A stretch of 64,000 nucleotides of DNA from an uncultured bacterium (GCA_942636505.2 CALOGB020000174.1:1-64000), one strand, 5' to 3'; positions 37,447-46,091 are shown, counted from the stretch's first letter. Made by a program: numbers and translations. Notes: generated from the letters alone by a model not told the origin.

Positions 37447-38028
37447 ATGAAACGTCTTGCTGTGTATTGCGGGTCGGCGACGCCGGCTGATCCTGTCTAT
37501 ATCGAGGGCGCTCGGGCGCTGGGATTGGCTTTTGCCGAGCGGGGGATCGGCCTCGTTTATGGCGGCGGGCGGACCGGATTGATGGGCGCGATCGCCGACG
37601 GCGCGCTTGAGGGCGGCGGCGAGGTTATCGGGGTCATTCCGCAGGCACTGGTCGATGCGGAGGTCGCGCATCGCGGGCTTACCGAGTTGCACGTCGTCAG
37701 CGGCATGCATCAGCGGAAGCAGATGTTTACCGATCTCTCCGACGGGTTCGTGACGATCCCGGGCGGGACCGGGACGATGGACGAGCTGTGGGAGGCGCTC
37801 AGCTGGGCGCAGCTTGGGTATCATGCGGATCCGGTCGGGTTGCTGAATACCGCTGGGTATTACGATCACCTGATCGCGTTCTGGGAGAAGATGGGCGAGG
37901 TTGGGTTCCTGCGGCCGCAGCACCGGGATCTGCTGATCGTGGCGGATACGCTGGATGTGCTGCTCGACCGGATGGCGGACCATGTCCCGACGCAGCCGAT
38001 CGTACGGATGAACGCGTCGGATTTGTGA
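37447..38028 (+). CDS. LOG-family protein (cytokinin riboside 5'-monophosphate phosphoribohydrolase-like)
   Basis: 193 residues of the TIGR00730 Rossmann family: RLAVYCGSATPADP at the start, GLVYGGGRTGLMGAIADGAL near 40, and the signature FVTIPGGTGTMDELWEALSW (P-G-G-x-G-T-x-x-E) near 105. Such enzymes cleave cytokinin ribotides or other nucleotide 5'-monophosphates to the free base. In bacteria most are housekeeping nucleotide hydrolases and few make cytokinin. It is flanked by a palindromic repeat that separates it from crtB. Confidence 0.9.
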   Translation: MKRLAVYCGSATPADPVYIEGARALGLAFAERGIGLVYGGGRTGLMGAIADGALEGGGEVIGVIPQALVDAEVAHRGLTELHVVSGMHQRKQMFTDLSDGFVTIPGGTGTMDELWEALSWAQLGYHADPVGLLNTAGYYDHLIAFWEKMGEVGFLRPQHRDLLIVADTLDVLLDRMADHVPTQPIVRMNASDL

Positions 38029-38058
38029 GCTTCGACACGATGAACTTCGCCGCTTCTT

Positions 38059-38138
38059 GTTCTCCCGCGAAGGCGGGAGCCCAGGAGTCGCGGGCGGCGC
38101 GTTTGTGGTCCTGGGCCCCCGCCTTCGCGGGGGAACTA
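38059..38138. repeat. Dispersed palindromic repeat, family D, complete copy upstream of crtB
   Basis: GTTCTCCCGCGAAGGCGGGA then GCCCAGG faces CCTGGGCCCCCGCCTTCGCG then GGGGAAC across about 25 bases. The right arm is identical to the half element upstream of ung (18488). Its last bases, GGGGGAAC, stand 7 bases before the crtB ATG and appear to serve as the ribosome-binding site. Confidence 0.87.
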
Positions 38139-38140
38139 GA

Positions 38141-39088
38141 ATGAGCCAGGCACTCCCGAGCCGCGAGGCGATCGTCGCTACCGCGCATGAGTCGATCTCG
38201 CGCGGGTCGAAGAGCTTTGCCGCTGCCAGCTTGTTGTTCGACAAGCCGACACGGGAGCGGGCTTGGCTTCTCTACGCGTGGTGCCGGCGGTGCGACGATA
38301 TCGCGGATGGGCAGGATCATGGGCACGGGATGACCGTGGTCGAGGACGCGCCGGCGCGGTTGGTAACGCTGTCGGCGATGACCGAGCAGGCGCTCGCGGG
38401 GGAAGTGGTCGGCGAGCCGGCGTTCGATGCGCTGCGAATATTCGCGGCCGAGACCCGCTTGCCGAAGCGGTTCGCGCGCGATCTGGTGGAAGGCTTTGCG
38501 CTCGACGCGCGCGAGTGGCGGCCGCGGTCGGAGAACGACCTCTACAAATATTGCTACCATGTCGCGGGTGTCGTCGGGTGCATGATGGCGATCGCGATGG
38601 GCGTCGATCCCGACGACGAGGATACGCTCGATCGTGCGTGCGACCTGGGAATGGCGTTCCAGCTCGCCAATATCGCACGCGATGTCGAGGAGGATGACCG
38701 CGTAGGGCGATGCTATCTGCCCGAGGAGTGGCTGGTCGAGATGGACTTTCCGCCTGGGCAGCACATGAAGCCGCCGTTCCGATCGCGCCTTGCGGTGTTG
38801 ACGAAGCGGATGGCGGATCGGGCGGCGGCGTTCGAGGCTAGTGCGCGGGAGGGGACGCCGGCGCTGTCGTTCCGTTCGGCTTGGGCGGTGCTGTCGGCAG
38901 CGGGGATCTATGGGGCGATCGGGCGCACCGTGGCGGCTCGGGGTGAGCATGCGTGGGATCACCGGGTGACGACGTCGGGGATGCAGAAGCTGGGGTTTAT
39001 CGTGACGGCGGCGCGGGAAGCGGCGCAGCGGAATACGCTGTATCCACGGACGGTGCGCGATGCTCGGCTGTGGACGCGGCCTAGGTAA
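38141..39088 (+). CDS. crtB: Phytoene synthase
   Basis: 315 residues of the squalene/phytoene synthase family. The two Mg-diphosphate motifs are DDIAD (in CRRCDDIADG, about residue 47) and DVEED (in IARDVEEDDRVGRCYLPEEW, about 185). It condenses two geranylgeranyl diphosphates into phytoene, the first committed step of carotenoid synthesis. The ATG follows a family D repeat whose GGGGGA supplies the only plausible ribosome-binding site. crtX, crtW, crtZ and crtG are not in the window. Confidence 0.95.
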   Translation: MSQALPSREAIVATAHESISRGSKSFAAASLLFDKPTRERAWLLYAWCRRCDDIADGQDHGHGMTVVEDAPARLVTLSAMTEQALAGEVVGEPAFDALRIFAAETRLPKRFARDLVEGFALDAREWRPRSENDLYKYCYHVAGVVGCMMAIAMGVDPDDEDTLDRACDLGMAFQLANIARDVEEDDRVGRCYLPEEWLVEMDFPPGQHMKPPFRSRLAVLTKRMADRAAAFEASAREGTPALSFRSAWAVLSAAGIYGAIGRTVAARGEHAWDHRVTTSGMQKLGFIVTAAREAAQRNTLYPRTVRDARLWTRPR

Positions 39089-39103
39089 TCATCGACGGTA
39101 GTT

Positions 39104-39158
39104 TGTTTCCCCGCAAAGGCAGGAGCCCAGTTTGCGTCCTCGCCTTCGCGGGGAAACA
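39104..39158. repeat. Dispersed palindromic repeat, family D, short copy after crtB
   Basis: TTTCCCCGCAAAGGCAGGAG then CCCAG faces CCTCGCCTTCGCGGGGAAAC, an imperfect inverted repeat with family D arms. It lies between the convergent ends of crtB and the small minus-strand gene and probably acts as a two-way hairpin. Confidence 0.75.
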
Positions 39159-39160
39159 GT

Positions 39161-39391
39161 TTAGCCCTGCGACTTGGCCCTGCCGGCCTTCGCCATCAAC
39201 TGGCCCCGCGCACGGCAGTTCGCGCCGATCATCGGGTACGGAACGTCGGTATTCTGCGCCAGCTGGTCGGGGAGTGCGGCGCGGCACTGGGCCATCGTCT
39301 CGTAGCGCGCCGGGATGACCCGCGCTTCGGTGCAGTTCACATTGCCGTCACCGCAGCCCATGATGGCCATGACGTAGAACAGCGGTTCCAT
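39161..39391 (-). CDS. Small cysteine-containing hypothetical protein
   Basis: 76 residues from an ATG with GGAG seven bases upstream. A short hydrophobic N-terminus (LFYVMAIMGCG) precedes a region with cysteines at 13, 20, 36 and 59 and a helix, YETMAQCRAALPDQL. This could be a small periplasmic disulphide-bonded protein. No family is recognised. It is divergent from the Atm1-type exporter with a 121-base gap. Confidence 0.55.
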   Translation of the reverse strand: MEPLFYVMAIMGCGDGNVNCTEARVIPARYETMAQCRAALPDQLAQNTDVPYPMIGANCRARGQLMAKAGRAKSQG

Positions 39392-39512
39392 TTCATTCTC
39401 CAGTGGCTCGCGGTGTCCGCCGTTGGACACGATAACAAAAGCGACGAAGTGGCAGGATTGTTCCCCCAACTGCTTTCGCCGGGGCTTGACTGCGCCTACA
39501 TCGCATCGATCC

Positions 39513-41342
39513 ATGCCCCCTGACACGTACACCTCAACCCGCGCGGACCAGCCCCTGCTGCCGACGCTTCGCCGCTTCCTGCCGTTCCTGTGGCCGGCGG
39601 GGCAGCCCAAGCTGAAGGCGCGGATCGTCGTCGCGATGCTGCTGGTGATCGCGTCGAAGCTGATCCAGGTTTTCGGCGCGGCGTTCACGCTGAAATACGC
39701 GGTCGACCGGATGGCGGGGAACGATCGTACCGCGCTATCGCTCGTCGTGCTGCTGGTGGTCGGGTACGCGGCGTCGCGGTTCGGGACGACGCTGTTCGAC
39801 AATCTGCGCAACGCGGTGTTCGAGCGCGTCGGGCAGGACGCGTCGCGGCGGCTGGCGGCTCAGGTGTTTCGCCATCTGCATGCGCTGAGCCTCGATTTCC
39901 ACCTGTCCAGGCGGACGGGTGCGGTCACCAAGGTGGTCGAGCGCGGGACCAAGAGCATCGATACGATGCTGTATTTCCTGCTGTTCAACATCGCGCCGAC
40001 GGTGTTCGAGCTGGTGCTGGTGCTCGGGCTGTTCTGGACCAAGTTCGGCTGGCCGCTGGTCGTCGCGACCGTGGTGATGGTGGTCGGCTATATCGCGTTC
40101 ACGCGGATGGTGACCGACTGGCGCAATGCCTTGCGCGCGCGGATGAACGACCTCGATACCGGCGCCGTCGCGCATGCGGTGGATTCACTGCTGAACTTCG
40201 AGACGGTGAAGTATTTCGGCGCGGAGGAACGCGAGGCGCGGCGCTACGACAGCGCGATCACGGCCTATTCCGAGGCGGCGGTGAAGAGCGAGAATTCGCT
40301 CGCGTGGCTGAACCTCGGTCAGGCGCTGATCACCAATGTGATGCTCGCGGGCGGCATGGGGTTCGTCGTGTGGCGGTGGAGCCGCGGCGAGGCGTCGGCG
40401 GGCGACGTCGTGTTCGTGTCGACGCTGCTGGCGCAGCTGTTCCGGCCGCTCGACCTGTTGGGGATGGTGTATCGCACAATCCGGCAGGGGGCGCTCGATA
40501 TGGCGGCGATGTTCGACCTGATCGATACGCCCGCGACCGTTGTCGATGCACCGGGTGCGCCGGCGCTGGCGGTGAGCGCGGGGCATGTTCGGTTCGAGGG
40601 GGTTTCGTTCGGCTATGACGTCGGGCGGCCGATCCTGCGCGACCTGGAGCTGGACGTGCCGGCGGGGTCGACGCTGGCCGTCGTTGGGCCGTCGGGGGCG
40701 GGGAAGTCGACGCTCGCGCGGTTGCTGTACCGGTTTTACGACCTGACGGGCGGGCGGATTACCGTCGATGGGCAGGATATCGCGCAGGTGCGCCAGGCGT
40801 CTTTGCGGGCAGCGATCGGGATCGTGCCGCAGGATACGGTGCTGTTCAACGACACGATCGGGTATAATATCGCGTACGGTCGCGAGGGCGCGGAGATGCC
40901 CGAGGTCGAGATGGCTGCGAAGGGCGCGGCGATCGCTGGGTTCATCGAGCGCCAGCCGCTCGGGTATGAGACGCGCGTGGGCGAGCGTGGGTTGAAGCTG
41001 TCGGGGGGCGAGAAGCAGCGCGTGGCGATCGCGCGGACGCTGCTCAAGAACCCGCCGATTTTGATTTTGGACGAGGCGACGTCCGCGCTGGATAGCCGGA
41101 CCGAGGCGGAGATCCTCGACACGCTGGAGGCGATCGAGCGGGGGCGGACGACGATCGTGATCGCGCACCGGCTTTCAACCGTGGTGCATGCGGACCAGAT
41201 CGTCGTGCTGGAGGCGGGACGGATCGTCGAGAAGGGGGCGCATGCGGATCTGCTGCGGCAGGGGGGCGTGTATGCGGAGATGTGGAACCGGCAGGCGCAG
41301 GAGCGCGCTGGGGATGACGATGGGGCGCTGGCGGCGGAGTAG
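39513..41342 (+). CDS. Atm1/HMT1-type ABC exporter (fused membrane and ATPase domains)
   Basis: 609 residues. Six transmembrane helices (about 20-310) precede an ATPase domain with Walker A GPSGAGKST, signature LSGGEKQRVAIAR, Walker B ILILDEATSALD and the H-loop IAHRLSTV. Fold and sequence (KYFGAEEREARRYD, LAQLFRPLDLLG) match the Atm1/ABCB7 class, whose sphingomonad-relative member NaAtm1 from Novosphingobium exports glutathione-metal adducts. The likely role is heavy-metal detoxification or thiol/Fe-S precursor export, working as a homodimer. The ATG at 39513 was chosen over an earlier in-frame one at 39423 that would overlap the divergent promoter region. Confidence 0.92.
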   Translation: MPPDTYTSTRADQPLLPTLRRFLPFLWPAGQPKLKARIVVAMLLVIASKLIQVFGAAFTLKYAVDRMAGNDRTALSLVVLLVVGYAASRFGTTLFDNLRNAVFERVGQDASRRLAAQVFRHLHALSLDFHLSRRTGAVTKVVERGTKSIDTMLYFLLFNIAPTVFELVLVLGLFWTKFGWPLVVATVVMVVGYIAFTRMVTDWRNALRARMNDLDTGAVAHAVDSLLNFETVKYFGAEEREARRYDSAITAYSEAAVKSENSLAWLNLGQALITNVMLAGGMGFVVWRWSRGEASAGDVVFVSTLLAQLFRPLDLLGMVYRTIRQGALDMAAMFDLIDTPATVVDAPGAPALAVSAGHVRFEGVSFGYDVGRPILRDLELDVPAGSTLAVVGPSGAGKSTLARLLYRFYDLTGGRITVDGQDIAQVRQASLRAAIGIVPQDTVLFNDTIGYNIAYGREGAEMPEVEMAAKGAAIAGFIERQPLGYETRVGERGLKLSGGEKQRVAIARTLLKNPPILILDEATSALDSRTEAEILDTLEAIERGRTTIVIAHRLSTVVHADQIVVLEAGRIVEKGAHADLLRQGGVYAEMWNRQAQERAGDDDGALAAE

Positions 41343-41440
41343 GGCGTTGATTGTATTCCACGCTGTACTTTGATATTGAAGGTGTCGTTCCTACATTGTT
41401 CTTTGCTAAATCTTGCCGTACTCATCGATGGGAGGAGCAG

Positions 41441-41908
41441 TTGCCTAACTATTCGCCCGCAGCCGTCGCAAATGCCTTCGCAGATCTTGCAGGGCATGTG
41501 ATGCCGCAGATGAAGCTGCAAAAGCTGACGTATATCGCCGATGGGTGGAACCTGGCGATTTCCGGCGTGCCGCTGGTCGATGCGCAACCTGAAGCGTGGG
41601 ACAACGGCCCGGTGTTCCGTTCGATCTGGAACCGCCTCAGGGATCTCGGCAGCGCAAGCGGCAAGATTCGCGACTATGATGGGTCGACTCCGACCGCAGC
41701 CTTTACCGATGAGGAATGCGCCGTAATCCAGCATGTGTGGAAGAAATATGGCCAGAAAAGCGCGCGCGAACTGTCCGATCTAACGCATCAGCCGAATACG
41801 CCCTGGTCTCGTGCCTATTATGATCGGGGTCGCAACGCGGTGATCCCGAACGAAGATATTCGAGCGCATTATCTGGCACTGGCTCAGGCTGGTCGGGTTC
41901 CAGCCTGA
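41441..41908 (+). CDS. Panacea-domain (SocA-like) antitoxin, PanA
   Basis: 155 residues from a TTG that is directly preceded by GGAGGAG, a near-perfect ribosome-binding site; a longer in-frame ATG at 41351 lacks one. The Panacea (SocA/GepA, DUF4065) domain is clear: KLQKLTYIADGWNLAISGVPL, then AWDNGPVFRSIW, and WSRAYYDRGRNAVIPNEDI. Panacea proteins neutralise many unrelated toxins, each encoded beside them. Here only one base pair of spacing separates it from a downstream gene for a membrane protein, which is therefore the probable toxin. Confidence 0.88.
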   Translation: MPNYSPAAVANAFADLAGHVMPQMKLQKLTYIADGWNLAISGVPLVDAQPEAWDNGPVFRSIWNRLRDLGSASGKIRDYDGSTPTAAFTDEECAVIQHVWKKYGQKSARELSDLTHQPNTPWSRAYYDRGRNAVIPNEDIRAHYLALAQAGRVPA

Positions 41909-41910
41909 TC

Positions 41911-42366
41911 GTGGCAACCGATCCTCCGGAGTCTCCGCGTTCGGCGACAGAACGGGCATCGCTTGAGGATATCGACCGGGCGCCTGTGAGTCTGCCGGTT
42001 ACCGAACCGGTCGATTACAGGGGCGAGCTGGAAACGTTACGCGAGCGCTTCAACGAGGTCACGGCGGACAAGGATCGGATCCAGCAGGACTTCGAAGAGC
42101 TGCGTCGAGGCAGCAGCACGATCGCCGAACTCGACAAGCTGATCGCGCCGTCCGCGAAGAAGGCGTTCACGTATATGTCGGTCTATTCCGGCGGGGCCTT
42201 CGCGTTGCTGGTGCTGGACGGGAGCCACTGGCACGGCTTCGATCTAGATGAAAGCGTGCTTGATTTGCTGGTCGGCAGTACCGCCGTCACGGTCTTGGGT
42301 CTGGTCGGCATGGTTCTGACGGGCATCTTCGTCGGTGCCCGCAAAGCCATCAGCAAGACTGAATAA
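41911..42366 (+). CDS. Membrane protein paired with Panacea antitoxin, candidate PanT toxin
   Basis: 151 residues starting at GTG two bases after the antitoxin stop. The N-terminal ~90 residues are acidic and predicted helical or coiled coil (YRGELETLRERFNEV, KDRIQQDFEELRR); two hydrophobic segments follow (about 88-107 and 117-142), the second ending in a basic tail, ARKAISKTE. It matches no named enzyme family. Known Panacea partners include small membrane-damaging toxins as well as nucleotide-modifying ones, so a membrane toxin held by its coiled coil is plausible. It could instead be an unrelated structural protein. Confidence 0.65.
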   Translation: MATDPPESPRSATERASLEDIDRAPVSLPVTEPVDYRGELETLRERFNEVTADKDRIQQDFEELRRGSSTIAELDKLIAPSAKKAFTYMSVYSGGAFALLVLDGSHWHGFDLDESVLDLLVGSTAVTVLGLVGMVLTGIFVGARKAISKTE

Positions 42367-42389
42367 CGGCGTCTGCGGGTGGGTGAGAC

Positions 42390-43361
42390 CTACCCGCAGG
42401 TGAGGCGGATCTGCTTGGCCGGTTTGTCGAAGACGATGGTGGAGCAGCGATCGAGCAGGTCGGCGCCGATCGTCAGGCGATCGCGGCTGGCGTCGCGCTT
42501 GCCCTTGGCGATGACGACGATCTCGTCGGGGTCGGGTGGCGGCGCTTCGGCTTCGGGGATCGCGGCGGCGCTGCCGACGTCGGTGGTGCGGACGCCGAGC
42601 GACGATAGCGCGAGCGGGCCGACGAGGAGCGGGGTGGCGAGCGTCATCGTGCGGACGGGTCGGGCGATACCGAAGGCGATCTCGACCGGTGCGGTGAGGC
42701 CGGCCAGCGTGCCGCGCTGCGCCTGCGCGATCAGCGTGGCGGCGTTGGCGGTGACGGTCGTGCGTGGATGATAGGGGTCGAAGCGGACCCGGATCGGCTG
42801 GCCGCCGATCGTGATCTGCGCGAAGGACCCGGAGAGCTTGCCCAGCAGGCCGCCGCCGTCGATCATCGGCAACGCGACGGTCCGCTCGCCGGCACGCGGC
42901 GCGTTCAGGATGATGCGCACGACGGGTTCGGGCAGCGACGCCGGGCCGATGCTGCCGTCGCCCACATCGGCATAGGGCCGCCCGACCCAGCGGGGGTCGG
43001 CAGCCTTGCCCTTGGTCTCGTGCTTGCGACTCGGAAAGCCGATCCGCCGCTTTACCGCGTTGGTCCCGAACGTCATCGGGTGGACCGTCGTCGCCTGCAT
43101 CGCGCCTTGCCCGCCGACCGAATAGCCGAGGCCCAACGCGCCGCCCTTCAGCGCAAGTCGCTCGGCGACCGCGGTCGTGACGAAGACCAGGCCGGGCGCG
43201 GCGGGATCGACGCGCAGGGTGACGGGTTTACCGTCGATCGTTGCGGCGATCATCCCGCCGACCGGTACGTCGCGGATGGCCGGGGCCGTGTCGCCCGCTA
43301 GCGCGACGCTGCTCACGAGGACCGATGCCGCCACGCCGGTTCTAAGGATATTGGCGATCAT
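42390..43361 (-). CDS. Secreted hypothetical protein, aspartic-protease-like outline
   Basis: 323 residues with a Sec signal peptide (cleavage near ALAGDT, residue 24). The mature protein is beta-rich, with two similar halves (GKPVTLRVDPAAPGLVFVTT and GQPIRVRFDPYHPRTTVTAN) that resemble the paired lobes of retropepsin-like proteins, but the catalytic D-T/S-G triplets are replaced by DPA and DPY, so protease activity is unlikely. A cysteine pair near the C-terminus (LLDRCSTIVFDKPAK and LTCG) could form a disulphide. The family is not recognised. Confidence 0.65.
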   Translation of the reverse strand: MIANILRTGVAASVLVSSVALAGDTAPAIRDVPVGGMIAATIDGKPVTLRVDPAAPGLVFVTTAVAERLALKGGALGLGYSVGGQGAMQATTVHPMTFGTNAVKRRIGFPSRKHETKGKAADPRWVGRPYADVGDGSIGPASLPEPVVRIILNAPRAGERTVALPMIDGGGLLGKLSGSFAQITIGGQPIRVRFDPYHPRTTVTANAATLIAQAQRGTLAGLTAPVEIAFGIARPVRTMTLATPLLVGPLALSSLGVRTTDVGSAAAIPEAEAPPPDPDEIVVIAKGKRDASRDRLTIGADLLDRCSTIVFDKPAKQIRLTCG

Positions 43362-43495
43362 CGTGAGGTCTCCGGCGTCAGGCGCCGCGATCTTGCCGCG
43401 TCATATCGTATTCGCAACGAAATTATGATCGGTAATGATTGGATAACCAATGCAGGCTCGCCCCTCGACGGGCGACTGCGCGACGCCTAGATCGC

Positions 43496-45271
43496 ATGGC
43501 AATGGCACTCGACCCCCTTCCCGATCTCCAGCGCATCTTTGGCTTTCCTGATTTTCGTGGCGTGCAGCGCGATGTCGTCGATCGGGTGCTCGCAGGGCAG
43601 CGGACTCTGGCGGTCATGCCGACGGGGGCGGGGAAGTCGCTGTGTTACCAGTTGCCGGCAACGATGCTGGAGGGGACGTGCGTAGTCGTGTCGCCGCTGA
43701 TCGCGCTGATGCATGACCAGTTGCGGGCCGCCACTGCTGTCGGGATCAAGGCGGCGACGCTGACGTCGGTCGATACCAATCGCGAGGAGACGATCGCGCG
43801 GTTTCGGGCGGGCGATCTCGATTTGCTGTACGTGGCGCCGGAGCGGGCTTCGAACGAGAGTTTCCGCAATCTCCTGTCGCAGGCCAAGCTATCGCTCTTC
43901 GCGATCGACGAGGCGCATTGCGTTAGTGAGTGGGGGCATGATTTCCGGCCGGATTACCGTTTGCTGCGGCCTCTGCTCGACAGTTTTCCGGACGTGCCAC
44001 GGCTGGCGCTGACCGCGACTGCGGATGCGCATACGCGGGCGGATATTCTCGAGCAGCTGGGGATCTCGCAGGAAGGGCTGATCGTGTCGGGGTTCGACCG
44101 GCCGAACATCCGCTATGCGATTTCGGGGCGCGACAACGTCAATCGGCAGATCGCGGACATCCTGGAGAAGATCCCGGGGCCGGGCATTGTGTACGCGCAG
44201 ACGCGGGCGGCGACCGAGAAGCTGGCGGAGGCGCTGGGGCGGAGTGGGCGGCCGACGCGGGCGTATCATGCGGGGCTCGATCCGCAGGTGCGCGCGAAGA
44301 ACCAGGCGGATTTCGTCGCGAGCGAGGACATGGTGATCTGCGCCACGGTTGCGTTCGGGATGGGGATCGACAAGCCTGACGTGCGGTTCGTCGCGCATGC
44401 CGGGCTGCCGAAGTCGATCGAGGCCTATTATCAGGAAACCGGTCGCGCGGGGCGTGATGGCGACCCAGCGATCGCGCATCTGTTCTGGGGCGCGGAGGAT
44501 TTCGCGCGCGCGCGGCAGCGGATCGGCGAGGTCGAGCCCGAGCGGCAGGCGGGCGAGCGGCAGCGGCTGACCGCGATGGGCGGGCTGGTCGAGACGGCCG
44601 GGTGCCGGCGGCGGATCCTGCTCAAGCATTTCGGCGAGGAGCGGCTCGAGGATTGCGGGAATTGCGACAATTGCCTGGGTAACGTCGATGCGGTCGACGC
44701 GACCGAGACGGCGCGAAAATTCCTGTCGGCGGTGTTCCGGACCGGGCAGATGTTCGGAGTCGGCTATATCGAGGGCATCCTGACCGGGGTGTCGTCGGAG
44801 CGGAGCCTGATGAACGGGCACGAGGCGTTGTCGGTGTACGGGATCGTCGATGGCGACGAGGTTGCGTTGCTGAAGCCTGTGTCGCGCGCGTTGATGCTGA
44901 AGGATGCGCTGCGGACCAATCCGCATGGCGGGTTGGAGTTCGGGCCGGCGGCGAAGGCTATCCTCAAGGGCGAGGCGGCGGTGTCGATCGTCGTGCCGCC
45001 GAAGCGCGAGCGGCGGCGTAAGGGCGCGGTTGGCGCGACGCCGAACCCGGTCGACGATCCGCTGTTCGAGGCTTTGCGCGTGCGGCGGCGCGATCTGGCG
45101 AAGGAAGCGGGCGTTCCACCGTATGTGATCTTCCACGATTCGGTTCTGCGTGACATTGCGCGGCAGCGGCCGGCGTCACGGGCCGAGCTCAGCCTGTTAT
45201 CAGGCATTGGCGCGCGGAAGCTCGACGCCTATGGGGATGCCTTCCTCCAGGTCATCCGCGAGTCCGCATGA
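43496..45271 (+). CDS. recQ: ATP-dependent DNA helicase RecQ
   Basis: 591 residues: SF2 helicase domains with Walker A MPTGAGKSLCYQLP, the RecQ DEAHC box in AIDEAHCVSEWGHDFRPDY, and motif VI QETGRAGRDG; a zinc-binding segment with CRRR...CGNCDNC (about 385-412); a winged-helix RQC region; and a C-terminal HRDC domain (about 520-590). It unwinds recombination intermediates and stalled forks. The start at 43496 puts the first domain at the N-terminus; ATG at 43502 and TTG at 43439 are alternatives. The stop overlaps the next gene as ATGA. Confidence 0.96.
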   Translation: MAMALDPLPDLQRIFGFPDFRGVQRDVVDRVLAGQRTLAVMPTGAGKSLCYQLPATMLEGTCVVVSPLIALMHDQLRAATAVGIKAATLTSVDTNREETIARFRAGDLDLLYVAPERASNESFRNLLSQAKLSLFAIDEAHCVSEWGHDFRPDYRLLRPLLDSFPDVPRLALTATADAHTRADILEQLGISQEGLIVSGFDRPNIRYAISGRDNVNRQIADILEKIPGPGIVYAQTRAATEKLAEALGRSGRPTRAYHAGLDPQVRAKNQADFVASEDMVICATVAFGMGIDKPDVRFVAHAGLPKSIEAYYQETGRAGRDGDPAIAHLFWGAEDFARARQRIGEVEPERQAGERQRLTAMGGLVETAGCRRRILLKHFGEERLEDCGNCDNCLGNVDAVDATETARKFLSAVFRTGQMFGVGYIEGILTGVSSERSLMNGHEALSVYGIVDGDEVALLKPVSRALMLKDALRTNPHGGLEFGPAAKAILKGEAAVSIVVPPKRERRRKGAVGATPNPVDDPLFEALRVRRRDLAKEAGVPPYVIFHDSVLRDIARQRPASRAELSLLSGIGARKLDAYGDAFLQVIRESA

Positions 45272-45696
45272 TACGGCAAATCAACGAAAGTATTTCGGTC
45301 GCGCCGCAGATCGCGGTCGAGCAGATCGCGGAGATCGCCGCGGCGGGGTTCAAGACGATCGTCAACAACCGGCCCGACGACGAGGATGCGGGACAGCCTT
45401 CGGGCGACGCGATCCGTGCGGCGGCGGAGGCGGCGGGGCTGAAGTACGTTTCGATTCCGGTGACGCATGCGGGGTTCTCGCATCCGCAGATCGACGCGAT
45501 GACGCAGGCGCTGACGGATTCGGACGGGCCCGTGCTGGCCTATTGCCGGTCGGGGACGCGGAGCTGCAATTTGTGGGCGCTCGCGGCGGCGAAGGCGGGG
45601 CGGAACCCGAACCTGCTGCTCGCGCAGGCCGAGGACGCCGGGTACGACCTGCGCGGAATCCGACCGATGCTGGACGCGCTCGCAGGGCCGCGATGA
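45268..45696 (+). CDS. TIGR01244-family phosphatase/sulphurtransferase-like protein
   Basis: 142 residues with the DSP/rhodanese-like fold and the active-site loop YCRSGTRSCNLWAL (C-x2-G-x-R pattern, nucleophilic Cys near residue 92). The N-terminal part FKTIVNNRPDDEDAGQPSG is the family's conserved region. The domain is also found fused to beta-lactamase-like proteins of the Blh type involved in sulphide handling. It is coupled by ATGA overlaps to recQ before and a membrane protein after. Confidence 0.87.
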   Translation: MIRQINESISVAPQIAVEQIAEIAAAGFKTIVNNRPDDEDAGQPSGDAIRAAAEAAGLKYVSIPVTHAGFSHPQIDAMTQALTDSDGPVLAYCRSGTRSCNLWALAAAKAGRNPNLLLAQAEDAGYDLRGIRPMLDALAGPR

Positions 45697-46091
45697 CGCC
45701 TGCGATCGTCGGCGGCATCGTGGCCGTCGTTGTGCTGCTGCTGGCCGCCTTGGGATGGGTGGTCGTGCGGATGCGGCGGGTCGTGAAGATCGAGACTCCG
45801 GAAGAGGCGGCGGACGCGGCGCAGGCGCAGCTTCGCGGGTTTGCGGTAGCGGGCGCTGTCGTCGGCGCGGACGGGCAGGGCGCGCTGGCGATCGCGGACG
45901 ACGGGCGCGTTGCTGCGGTGAAGCGGATCGGCAAGACCCTGACGGTGCGCGAGGTATCGTGGCGGACGGTGCGCGCGACGCATGAGGGGATATTGGTCGA
46001 GACCGGGGACAAGGCGCTGGGCGCAGTGATGCTCGCGCAGGTCGATGTCCTCGATATCCGCCGGTTGGCGCCGAAGAGCGTGCGGGTCTAG
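45693..46091 (+). CDS. Membrane-anchored hypothetical protein
   Basis: 132 residues: one N-terminal transmembrane helix (about 5-24) followed by the basic stop RMRR, then a cytoplasmic beta-rich domain (GALAIADDGRVAAVKRIGKT, VLDIRRLAPKSVRV). No family is recognised. It is the third gene of the recQ operon by ATGA overlap. The domain's beta pattern could bind a partner or nucleic acid, but there is no direct evidence. Confidence 0.65.
   Translation: MTPAIVGGIVAVVVLLLAALGWVVVRMRRVVKIETPEEAADAAQAQLRGFAVAGAVVGADGQGALAIADDGRVAAVKRIGKTLTVREVSWRTVRATHEGILVETGDKALGAVMLAQVDVLDIRRLAPKSVRV

Noticed and set aside
42390..43361. Active retropepsin-like protease
   Set aside because: The catalytic Asp-Thr/Ser-Gly triplets are replaced by DPA and DPY in both halves.
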